A DNA stretch of 21,955 bases from the NCBI GenBank assembly GCA_964358485.1, contig CAYHPY010000060.1, forward strand, positions 1-21,955, in the 5' to 3' direction. The notes under the pieces are model-generated. The model had not been told where the DNA came from. It searched no databases and saw only the letters and a list, made by a program, of their open reading frames with translations. The position numbers were made by a program, and so were the translations under genes. The DNA comes from CAYHPY01 sp964358485 (GTDB lineage: Bacteria; Elusimicrobiota; Elusimicrobia; UBA1565; UBA9628). Shown here one piece after another: positions 1-9,300 of this stretch. Within the stretch, counting starts at the first letter, position 1; every line of letters begins with the position of its first letter.

Positions 1-2
1 TG

Positions 3-1028
3 TCAGGGCTGGGAGGCGGGCGGGGGGGGCGGTTCGGCCGGAGTCGTCGGGCTCGAAGTTTCGACTTGGGGCGACGCGGTTTCGGTGGAGGCGACGACCT
101 GGGGTGGAGAAACTACCGTAGTGGTGTCCACCATGACTTGGGGCGCGGGTGCGGGCGCGGGCAGCGGCGCGGGGGGGGCCGGGCCGCCACCTATGGATGA
201 AGGAGGCGGCACGCCCGCGCCAGAAACACCGGGCGCGGGCAGAGGCGCCCAAGTGGGATCTCCAAAGGCCGCGGCCAGGGCCGCCCCGGTCTTCTTGGCC
301 AGGACCGGCATGAGTTTTTCGATTCCCATCAGAAAGACCCGGGGCTGGCTTTGGTAGTCGTAGAGGTTTCGCGACGAGCCCTTGAGGTCCGCCGACTCCT
401 CATGGCTCCAAAGCAGGCGCATCGTGCCCGCCCGGTAAATCCGGATGAAGACCGTGGCCCAGGGATACATCTCGTTCTGGGCGTCGGTGAGCAGACCGTG
501 CTGGGCGTTGAACTCCACGATCACGGCGTCGTCGAGTTGCAGAAAGCCCGCGTAGTTGCGGGGGGCCTTCTCCTCGGGGTCGTCCGTGAGGTAGCGCACC
601 CGCCAATCGAGGGCGTCCTTGGCGCGGTTGAGGCGCCGCAGGTCGTCGGCCGAGATGTCCGCGGCCGGGCCGGCCTCGACCCAGCGGACTGGAACGCCGG
701 CCTTGGCCAGCTCCGATTGCAGGTAAGGCCGCAGGGCCGACGCCAGGCTCCAGGACGGGAGGTATTGGCCCAGGCTCTGGGAAGTCTTGAGGTCCCGCTC
801 ATTTTGCGCGCCTTGCAGGGCCAGGCCCAGGCCGGGGATGAATTTCGCGGCCGACTCCGCCTTGGTGTCGGTTTCCATGCTGATCCAGGGGCCAGGGGCT
901 TCATATAGGAAGTAGACGGCCCGCTTTCCGGGGCGGATCAGCCCTTTTTTGACCAAGGGCTCATCGACCGAAACGCAGGCCGAGAGCAAACAGAGCGCCG
1001 CCGCCAAAGGGACGACTCGCCGGTTCAT
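3..1028 (-). CDS. Exported lipoprotein with proline-rich C-terminus, function unknown
   Basis: A 341-residue protein that starts with a lipoprotein signal: basic MNRR, a hydrophobic stretch, then a lipobox LSAC with the acceptor cysteine at residue 18. This predicts export by Sec and lipid anchoring; the residues after the cysteine are V and S, which do not decide inner or outer membrane. Residues 20-262 look like a compact mixed alpha/beta domain that I do not recognise. From about residue 264 the chain is low-complexity Pro/Ala/Ser/Thr, ending in runs of prolines, as in a periplasmic or wall-spanning tether. The ATG at 1028 is chosen because it gives a complete signal peptide and lies 8 nt below a perfect TATAAT on the same strand, so the mRNA may be leaderless. 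The stop codon is at the very edge of the window. It diverges from the HEAT/cyclophilin gene. No enzymatic motif was seen. Confidence 0.8.
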   Translation of the reverse strand: MNRRVVPLAAALCLLSACVSVDEPLVKKGLIRPGKRAVYFLYEAPGPWISMETDTKAESAAKFIPGLGLALQGAQNERDLKTSQSLGQYLPSWSLASALRPYLQSELAKAGVPVRWVEAGPAADISADDLRRLNRAKDALDWRVRYLTDDPEEKAPRNYAGFLQLDDAVIVEFNAQHGLLTDAQNEMYPWATVFIRIYRAGTMRLLWSHEESADLKGSSRNLYDYQSQPRVFLMGIEKLMPVLAKKTGAALAAAFGDPTWAPLPAPGVSGAGVPPPSSIGGGPAPPAPLPAPAPAPQVMVDTTTVVSPPQVVASTETASPQVETSSPTTPAEPPPPPASQP

Positions 1029-1035
1029 GGGGAAA

Positions 1036-1042
1036 TATTATA
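1036..1042. promoter_or_regulatory. Overlapping divergent -10 elements
   Basis: The 24-bp gap between the two divergent genes contains TATTATA. Read on the minus strand it is a perfect TATAAT (1042-1037) ending 8 nt before the ATG at 1028. Read on the plus strand it gives TATTAT (1036-1041), 11 nt before the ATG at 1053. Neither direction shows a clear TTGACA about 17 bp upstream. If used, only one direction could be bound by RNA polymerase at a time, and both transcripts would have almost no leader. Confidence 0.45.
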
Positions 1043-1052
1043 GATTTTGCGC

Positions 1053-2915
1053 ATGACACGAGTCCTGATCGCGTTTCTCTGCTGGCAAGCCTCCCTCGTT
1101 TCGGCCGCGCCCCTGGCCGTCCAGCGCGTCGAGGACTCCCGCGAGCCCAAATCTTCGGCCCTGTTCCAGGCCGCCCGCAATCCCGCGCCCGCCGCTCGCC
1201 GCGCCGCTTTTCGGGCCATGGGGCGGATTCAATCTGCGGCCTATCTCGACGCCCTGCTGGCGGGCCTCAAGGACCGGGACGCCGCGGTCCGGCTCGAGGC
1301 CGTTTTCTCTTTGGGGCAGTTGTCCATGGCGGAGCCCTCTTTGGACGCCCAGCTCCAAAAGCGGGCGGGCCGGGAGGTGGCCGGCCTGCTGGCTGGAAAA
1401 AACGTCCCCTTGAGGGCGGCGGTCCTGGAGGCGCTCGGCAAGCTCGGCGGGCCGGGCACGGAGCGGGTCGCCTATTGGCACCTGTCCGATCCCGACGCGT
1501 CCATTCGGGGCGAGGCGGCGCTGGCGTTGTTTCGCCTGCGCTATTTAAAGCGGATCACCTCCTATTCCCCCGGAACGATCTCGCGCCTGCTGGCCAACTT
1601 CTCGGATCCCGATCCCGCGGCGCGTTGGAAGGCGATCTACGCCTTCACCCGTTGGCCGGAGCCCGCCGCAAAGGACTCGCTGGCCGTCGCCGCGATGGGA
1701 ACGGAGCTATGGGGCCGCCTGTTCGCGATTCGCGCCCTCGGGGAACTGCGCAAGGAAGCCCCCGCCGAAATCCTTGAGCGGGCTTTGGCCGATCCCTTCG
1801 ATCAAGTCCGCGCCGAGGCCGTCCGCGCCCTCGGGCTCGCGGGCCGCTGCGACCTGCTGGGCGACGCGGTGTTTCAGGATCCCTCGCCCCATGTCCGGGC
1901 CGCGGCCGCCGACGCCCTGGGCGCCGACGGCGCCAAGGAACTGGCCTACCGCCTCAAGCCCCTGCTTTCGGAGGAATCGACCTTGGTGCGAGGCCAGGCC
2001 CTGCTGGCCGCCGGAAAGCTCATGGGAGAGGAGGCCGCCGCCCTCCTGTCCAAGGAGCGGACCAACCCGGATTGGTGGGTGAGAAGCCGCGCTTTCATGG
2101 CCTCCGGGTCCCTCCCTTCCGCCCGGACGGAACTGGAAGCCGCGGTCAAGGACCCGGATCCCCGGATCGGGGGCGCGGCGCTGGAAGCCTTGGCGCAGTC
2201 CAACGGCCCGGGCCTGGATCCCATCTTGGATTCGATTCTGTCGGACCCCGCCTCGACCTTGGAACTGCGCGGCATCGCGGCCGATGCGGCCGGCGAGCGC
2301 AAATCCCCCGCTCTTTCCAGCGCCTTGGCCAAGGCTTGGGGTAATTCCCAAGGCCGGGAATGGTCCGAGGTGCGGGATTCCATCAAAAAGGCCGTCGAGG
2401 AAATCGCCAAGTCCCATCCCGAGGCCCCGGCCGTCGTCCTGCCCCCCGTCGCGCCGGAAACTTACCGGGCCCCGGAGTGGCTGGGCCGGGCGGGCGCCTC
2501 GGCGAGCGTGGTCCTCAAGACCGGCCGCGGCGAAATTGAAATCGTCCTCTCGCCGGAGGCGCCCATGCACGGGGCGGCCTTCCTGGACGGTGTCCGCAAA
2601 GGCCGCTACGACAAGACCCCGTGGCACCGGATCGTGACCAATTTCGTCGTCCAAGGCGGCGATCCGCGGGGCAGCGGCTGGGGAGACGCCGGCTTTTCCC
2701 TGCGCGACGAGATCAGCCCCCTGCGCTTTGACCGGGGGATGGTGGGCATGCCCAAGGCCGGCAAGGACACGGGCGGCTGCCAGCTCTTCGTGACTTTGGT
2801 GCCCACGCCGCACCTCGACGGGCGCTTCACCGTCTTCGGGCAGGTGGTCCGGGGCATGGAAGTCGTCGACAGCCTTGAGCCCGGGGACCTGATCCTGGGC
2901 GCGTCCCTGAAATAG
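1053..2915 (+). CDS. Exported HEAT-repeat protein fused to a cyclophilin-type peptidyl-prolyl isomerase
   Basis: With the ATG at 1053 the protein has 620 residues. A TTG two codons upstream is also in frame, but ATG gives a cleaner signal peptide (cleavage near Ala18, VSA/AP). Residues about 35-450 are a run of roughly 30-residue helical HEAT/PBS-lyase-like repeats with the recurring pattern DPDPxxRxxAxxAL, a protein-binding scaffold. Residues about 485-612 form a cyclophilin domain: WHRIVTNFVVQGGDPRGSG, then GMVGMPKAG, GGCQLFVT and LDGRFTVFGQV. These match the family's HR(V/I), QGGD, GMAxxG, SQFFI and LDGxxTVFG motifs, and the catalytic Arg of HRI and the Gln of QGGD are present. Likely role: cis-trans isomerisation of prolyl bonds in exported proteins, with the HEAT arm recruiting clients. 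The neighbouring proline-rich lipoprotein is a possible client (inference). Its stop lies 3 bp from the stop of the convergent transporter gene. Confidence 0.88.
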   Translation: MTRVLIAFLCWQASLVSAAPLAVQRVEDSREPKSSALFQAARNPAPAARRAAFRAMGRIQSAAYLDALLAGLKDRDAAVRLEAVFSLGQLSMAEPSLDAQLQKRAGREVAGLLAGKNVPLRAAVLEALGKLGGPGTERVAYWHLSDPDASIRGEAALALFRLRYLKRITSYSPGTISRLLANFSDPDPAARWKAIYAFTRWPEPAAKDSLAVAAMGTELWGRLFAIRALGELRKEAPAEILERALADPFDQVRAEAVRALGLAGRCDLLGDAVFQDPSPHVRAAAADALGADGAKELAYRLKPLLSEESTLVRGQALLAAGKLMGEEAAALLSKERTNPDWWVRSRAFMASGSLPSARTELEAAVKDPDPRIGGAALEALAQSNGPGLDPILDSILSDPASTLELRGIAADAAGERKSPALSSALAKAWGNSQGREWSEVRDSIKKAVEEIAKSHPEAPAVVLPPVAPETYRAPEWLGRAGASASVVLKTGRGEIEIVLSPEAPMHGAAFLDGVRKGRYDKTPWHRIVTNFVVQGGDPRGSGWGDAGFSLRDEISPLRFDRGMVGMPKAGKDTGGCQLFVTLVPTPHLDGRFTVFGQVVRGMEVVDSLEPGDLILGASLK

Positions 2916-2918
2916 CCG

Positions 2919-3305
2919 CTATTGCCCGGCCGCGGCCTGGGAGCGGCCGATGATGATGACCCCGGCCACGATCAGCGCGATCCCCAGCCACCGCGCCGGC
3001 TCGACGCGCTCTCCCAGGATGAAGCGGGCCAGCAGGGCCGTGAAGAGGTAGTTCAGCGCGTTGAAGGGCTGGGTGGCGCTCAGGGGCGACCAGGACAGGG
3101 CCGAGGAGTAAAGGAAGAAGAAGATCCCGCCGCAGGCGACCCCCGTCAGCACCATGGGGTTGCCGAACATGCCCAGCACCTTCCAAAGATTCCAGACCCC
3201 CAGGGCCGAGACGTCTCCGAACTGCCTCATGCCCCGGCTCATGGCGGCGTCGCCCAAGGCCGCCGCCAGCGCTGCGATGATCATGATGAAAGTGGTTTTG
3301 CTCAT
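2919..3305 (-). CDS. Small EamA/SMR-like (DMT superfamily) four-helix membrane protein
   Basis: A 128-residue membrane protein with four hydrophobic segments at about residues 4-22, 43-68, 79-99 and 106-124. The last segment and the loop before it (GERVEPARWLGIALIVAGVI) match the end of an EamA domain, where a short GE-x-x-x-x-x-x-G-x-x-LI-x-x-G motif is typical. The length is that of a single EamA half or a small multidrug resistance-type protein, which work as dimers in the inner membrane to move small molecules or lipid-linked sugars. The substrate cannot be told. The ATG at 3305 is preferred over upstream in-frame starts (ATG 3317, TTG 3341) because a TTGACA-N17-TATGCT promoter places transcription start exactly on this ATG and removes the upstream candidates from the mRNA. 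Convergent with the cyclophilin gene; there is no room for a conventional terminator between them. Confidence 0.75.
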   Translation of the reverse strand: MSKTTFIMIIAALAAALGDAAMSRGMRQFGDVSALGVWNLWKVLGMFGNPMVLTGVACGGIFFFLYSSALSWSPLSATQPFNALNYLFTALLARFILGERVEPARWLGIALIVAGVIIIGRSQAAAGQ

Positions 3306-3312
3306 GGGGGGG

Positions 3313-3341
3313 AGCATAGCGATTCGCTCCGTGCGTGTCAA
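3313..3341 (-). promoter_or_regulatory. Sigma70-type promoter for the EamA-like gene, leaderless start predicted
   Basis: Minus strand TTGACA (3341-3336), a 17-nt spacer, TATGCT (3318-3313), then 7 nt to the ATG at 3305. The -35 is perfect, the -10 matches 4 of 6, and the spacing is optimal. The predicted +1 coincides with the A of the start codon. Confidence 0.65.
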
Positions 3342-3370
3342 TTACGGGGAGGGGATTGATGGAAAGGGGC

Positions 3371-6300
3371 TTATCGAATGATCGCAGTCCGGATGATTTT
3401 TCTGATATCCGCATTCCCGGCTTTGCGGGCCGTCACCGTGCAGGCATAGACCCCGGTCCCGGCCCCGGACACCGGCCACTGCTGTTCGTAGGTGTACTGC
3501 GCGCCTTGGCCGTTTCCAACGTCCCTCATCCGGGGAGCCCCGAAGGCGTTGTTGTAGATCACCCGTCCCAGCATGTTGCGGCATTCCAGGTTGGCCGAGT
3601 CTGCCAGCCCCACCTGAACCACAAAGCCCTGGGCGCCGCAACTCTTGCACGGATTGGGAACGGCGTAGGTGGCCCTGAAGTAAAACTCCGTGAGCGAGGC
3701 AGGCGCCGGAGCGGCACTCTCCTCCTCCTCGCCGTCGTCCCCATCATCTCCGGCCACCTGGAGCGCCCCCACAGTGCCCGCCGCCAAGGTTCCCGGCAAG
3801 CCGAAGTGTTGAATCGCGTCGTTGTTGCGGTCGGCGACCCATAAAGTTCCGGCGGTATCCAGGTGCAGGCCGATAGGCCGCCGGAACACGGTTTCGACCG
3901 GCAACCCCCTGTTCTTCTTAATATTCCCCTGACTCCCGAATGTCAGGTTCCGTTCCCCAACTCCGTTAAACTTCGTTATCCGGTCCTTGATCCGGTCCGA
4001 AATGAACACGCACTCCCCCGAAGTCGAGACCGCGATGCCCTCGGGCCGCGCGAATAGGTCAGGCCCTCCAAAGGCCAACAATTTCTCGCCCGAAGGGCTG
4101 AATGCCATGCCTTTGCGGTTTTTGGCGTCGGCCACATATACCTTCCCCTGGCCATCCAAGGCGATCCCAACGGGAACCCCTTTTTTGTTCTCGGGCTCGT
4201 CGTCCTGGTCCCCGTCATCTTGAACAAGAGTTTCCGAACCTTCCGGGATCGGAAACTCTTGCAGGAAATTTCCGTCACCGTCTAAAATCTGCACCCTTCG
4301 GTTCCTGGTGTCCGAGACGGCCACTTTCCCACCCAAAGCGGCAATCCCGGACGGATCCCTGAACTCCAAGGGCCCCCGCCCGGTCTTGCCCTTCATCCAC
4401 AGAACATTCCCCGAAGGACCGAGCTTCACGATCCGGTCCTTCCCGCTCTCGGCGATATAAAGATTTCCACCCTCGTCCACCGCCACCGCCCGGGGATGGC
4501 GGAAGTCCTCGTATTTCTTGATGTAAGCTCCGTCCGGGGAGTAAAGACGAATCTCGCCTTTGTTGGTGTTGGCCACATAGACCACCCCGCGGGCGTTGTC
4601 CACTGCCACGCCCTGGGGCGGGCCCATGTCCTTTTTCGAGGTGATTACCAACAACCTAGCGGGCTCCCCGACGAATACCCGGCGCGTGAGCGTCGCGGCA
4701 TTGCCCGCCAGGTCCTCTCCCGTTAATTTTAATTCCTGAACCCCGGCCAACCCGGACACATCCCAAACCCCCAAAGTTCCGTCCCGATTTGCCGTTCCCG
4801 AACTGATCAGCGCCGTCCCGGATTCCAACCGGTACCAGGCCAAGTTCTCGTCAAATACCGTCCCTCGAACCGAGAACTTCTCTTTAAACACCGAACAAAC
4901 CCCACTTTCCGCTCCGGGGCAAGAAAGGCTCAAGCTCGGAGGCGTGGTATCTCCGCCCGGTGAGGAAACGGCGATCGAGATCAACCGTTCCTGTTCCTGG
5001 TTTAGGACATTATCCTGGCCCCGGAATCTCAAGCTATGAAGGCCCGGGGCCAGGGTAAAGCTTCCCACGTAAACCCCGAAGCTCGTTCCGTTCAGCGAGT
5101 AGCGGACCTCTTTTGGCCCTGAAGCCGCGTCAGCGGCCGAGAGGGTCAGTTGATCCCCCGGGGCGAGATTTAAAGAAGCGCCGGCGGCCAAGACTCCGTT
5201 GACGAACAACGAAGTGTTGGGAGGCGATGAGTCGACAAAAACAGAAAATGTTCTCAACGCCTCCGTGTTTCCAGCCGCATCCGTCGCCCGCCACGAGATT
5301 GTTATTTCCCCTTCCTGGCCCAAGGTGAAGGAGGCGGTATAAACCTGAAAAGTTCCAGCGTCGATTGCGTAAGAGATGATTCCCGGCTCCGAGGCGGTCA
5401 GCCCAAAGCGCGTTGCCGTGGAAACATACAGCGGAGCCGTCCCGAATTTTGGCTGGCCGACCTCCAAGAACGAAATCGGGGCGGTCGTATCCAGCCCGGT
5501 AACGCTCGCGTTGAGCACCTTCGCCGTTTCCAGGTTTCCGGCGTTGTCTTGGCTCAGGTAAGCCAAGGTATGCGTCCCCGCCGCCAAGGTGAAGGGCGCC
5601 GAGTAGACCTGTTCAGGAGCGCCGTCCAGGGAGTATCTGGTCTCCCGAACGCCCGTTCCGAAGTCTTGGGCCGAGAAAGAAATCGAATCGGTTGTTTTCA
5701 GGACCAAGTCCCCGGTTCCGTTTTCTATTCCGTTAATTAAAATCCGTGTAATCGGCGCCACGCTGTCCACGAAGAACCGCGTCGAGGCAACGGAGTTGTT
5801 GCCTGCGAAATCCGCGACCGCAACGGAAAGGACATGATAGCCTTGGCTTAGATTAGACGAAGGCGTGAAAGAAGCCGAGGACGCCGTCACCGCGGCCTGC
5901 GTGGTGACATTCACCCCGTCCAGCTCCAGCCGGACCGTGGATAGGTCTATTCCCCGGCCCAAATCCGAATAATGGGCCACAATCCCCGGCCGGGCGGAAG
6001 TGATCGTGCTGCCAGTTGGAATCGACAGTGCCAAGGTGGGTCGGCTAGAATCCGGCGTAAAGACGGTCAGGTTGACAGAACGGGGGGTCTCGAGGTTCCC
6101 GGCGTTATCCTGGCTTCGGTAGCTCAAGGTGTGCGCCCCGTCGGCTAAAGTCAGGCCGGTCGTGAAGATTTGCTCCGAACCCCCATCGAGGGAATATCTT
6201 GTTTCCCGGACGCCCGTCCCGGCATCAGCGGCGGCAAAGGAGATCGTGTCGCTGGTGATCAGGACCAAATTCCCTGCCCCGGCCTCTTGCCCATTCACCC

Positions 6301-9300
6301 AAAGCCGCGTGGCCGGGGCGATGCTGTCGATGAAGAACGTAGAAGTTGAGGCCGTCGCGTTGCCGTTTAGATCCTCCACCAGGGCGGAGGCGGTATGGCT
6401 TCCCTGGGTTAGATCGGCCGCGGGCATGAAGGCGGCCGAGGAGGTGGTTACAACGGACTGACCGGTTACATCCGCTCCGTCCAGAAAGAGCCGGACGGAA
6501 CTCAAGCCGACTCCGGAACCGGAGTCGGAGTAGTCCGCCCGAATCAGGGGCCGGGCCGTGGTCACCGTGCTTCCGCTTGGAGGGGTCATCGAGAGGGCGG
6601 GCCCGGTGGTGTCGGGTCCCGAAACGCTGGCATTGGCCGTCTTGGCCGTTTCCAGGTTCCCGGCGTTATCCTGACTTCGGTAGCTTAGGGTGTGGGTTCC
6701 AGCCTCCAAAGTGAAGGCGGCTGTGAAAACCTGCTCCGGGGCTCCGTCCAGGGAATACCGGGTCTCTCGGATTCCGGTGCCGGAGTCTTCGGCCGCGAAG
6801 GAAATTGTATCGGTCGTTATCAGGACCAAGTTCCCCGTTCCGTTCCCTAGGCCGTTCACTTTTAGATTCGTAGTTGGGGGCAAGCTATCAACGAAGAATC
6901 GGGACAGAGCCTGCGCATCATTGCCCGCCAAATCCCGAACCTGGGCCGTCGCCGTGTGGGTTCCTTGGCTTAGATCGGCGGAAGGCGTGAAGGCGGCCGA
7001 AGAAGCCGTCACTGCGGCTTGGGTGGTGACATCCACCCCATCCAATTCCAAGCGGACCGAGGCCGGGTCTATCCCGCGCCCCAAATCCGAGTAATTCGCA
7101 AGAATCTGCGGGCGGGCAGTCGTCCCTGTGCTTCCGTTTGGCGGGGCCAAAACCAGGACGGGAGCCGTTTCGTCCACGGGCACGATCGTCAGGTTGACGG
7201 ACTGAGCGGTTTCCCGATTGTCCAGATTGTCGACGCTGAAGAAGACCAGGGAATGGGTGCCCGCCGCCAGGGAAAAGGCCTGGGTTGAACTGCTCGCCGC
7301 TCCCGCATCAAGCTTGTAAAAAGTCTCTCGAACGCCGGAACCGGCATCAATCGCCAAGAAGGAAATGGAATCCGTCGAGGTCAATATCTCAGACGCCGCC
7401 GGTTGCCCGTTGACCAGTGCGCTTGTGACCGGCGGCGTTCCATCAACCGTAATGCTTTTTACTTGAGGCGCCTCCTCATTGCCTCCGTTGTCTTTCGACA
7501 GGAAGGTGATGGTATGCGTCCCCGCCGCCAAGGTGAAGGTCGAGGCATAGACCGGGTTGGCGCAGGTTCCTCGGGGCGCGGCCGTGCTTTGTGCCACGCC
7601 CGCGCAGGACTCGGGGGCGGCGTCGATCAGGTAAAGAGTCTGGCTCACCCCCGCTCCTAATCCGTCCCCGACCACCGTCCGGTCATCCACGGCCGAGAGG
7701 CTTAGAGCGGTATGGGTCGCGATGAAAAGGGGCGCCGTTCCGATTTTCGGCGTCCCGATGGTCAAGGTGGTCCTGGGCGGAAGGTTGTCGCTCGGCGTGG
7801 CGAAGATCAGGTTCACGCTGAAATTCGTTTGCCGCGGAGCTTCTTCATTGCCCGCGTTATCCCGGGAGAGATAAGTAATGGTGTGTGATCCCGCGGCCAG
7901 GGTGAAGGTTGAGGAATAGACCGGATTGGCGCAGGACCCACGGGGAGCCGTGGTGCTTTGGGCCACCCCATCGCAGGATTGCGGGTCCACATCTATCAGG
8001 TAAAGGGTTTCCCGGAGCCCCGAGCCCAAGCCGTCGCCCACCTGTGAGCGGTCGTCAACGGCAGAAAAGCTCAGGGAAGTGAAAGTGGTGATGGTGATCG
8101 GGTCGGTCCCGGATTTCGGTTCCCCGACGGCCAATGTGGTCCGAGGCGGCAAGGTATCCGCCGGGACCTGTCCGTCGCCGGAGCCGGGCAGAGCCGTTCC
8201 GCCCGTGAATTTGTAAGGCGAGCCGCGGCCATCCACCGCCAGCCAAGTTCCCTCCGCGTTGAGGGCCGCGTCGTTGGCCTTGGCCACCCCGGAGGCGGTC
8301 TCGGCGGCCAATAAGGCTCCGTCCAGGGAATAGCGCCAGACGGCCAAAGTATTGCTCGAACCGGTGACGATGCCGCCGGCCATGGAAAGGCCTTGGGCGG
8401 AAGACAGGATGGAAGCCGGAACTTCATCGCCAACCGGGTCGGAGTGCCAGGAACGGGTCCAGATTTCGACGCCGGAAAGATCTTGTTTGGAAACGGCCAA
8501 GTCCATGTTTCCGGCGCCATTGAGCTTTCCGGCGGCCAGGTATATGGCGCCGTTTTCAATGGCCAGCTTGGCATTGGTCGTCTCGCCGATTGTGCGAGCG
8601 TAGCCCGGTTTTCGGAAAGGCCCGGCGGTCAGGCTTGAGCCGGTGGCTTCGTACTTCCAGAGAGCCAGGTCCAACTTATTCGGGCCGGGGGTTGCTGGAT
8701 TGGACGAGAAGCCGACAATCCAGATGTTTCCGGAGGAGTCCGTCCGAACGCCGAACCCGGCGTCTAGACCGCCCGGTCCCACGTAGAGGGATTTGAGCTT
8801 GAGGCCGTCCTGAGGGGTGTATTTCCACAAGGCCATCCGGGCTTGGAGATCCGCTTCGGACTGGCCTCCGGTCCCCACGGCCCCGGCGATCCAGATCCCG
8901 CCCGTGGCGTCCATGGCGATGTCGGCGTTTCCAAGGCCCGCGTCGAAGGCGGCGGTTGATAGAATGCTCCCTTCCGGTCCGATTTGATAGACGGCAACGT
9001 CGGGTCCGGTGGTTTGGCCCATCGTGGAGCCCACGGCCAGGGCGTTGCCGTCCTGGTCAAAGCCCACGCGCCACGCGCCGAAGTCCCCGGCGCCCGGGAG
9101 GGAAACGGAGCCTTCGAAGCTTCCGGTCGAGGTGAATTTGGCAAGACTGATGGACGCCGTGTCCTGGACCACCATCCAAAGACCGCCTTGAGCGTCCGCA
9201 GAGATGGCGAGGCCTCGGCCGGGAACCGTGGCGGTAGAGGTCGGGGGAGGTTCCCCTCCGCCGGGGCCTCCGCTTCCCGTTGAGGCGACGACCTCGATTT

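Noticed and set aside
5490..7168. CRISPR-like array in the regularly spaced repeats
   Set aside because: The period is about 560 bp, the units are coding in one frame and encode Ig/OmpL47-like modules.
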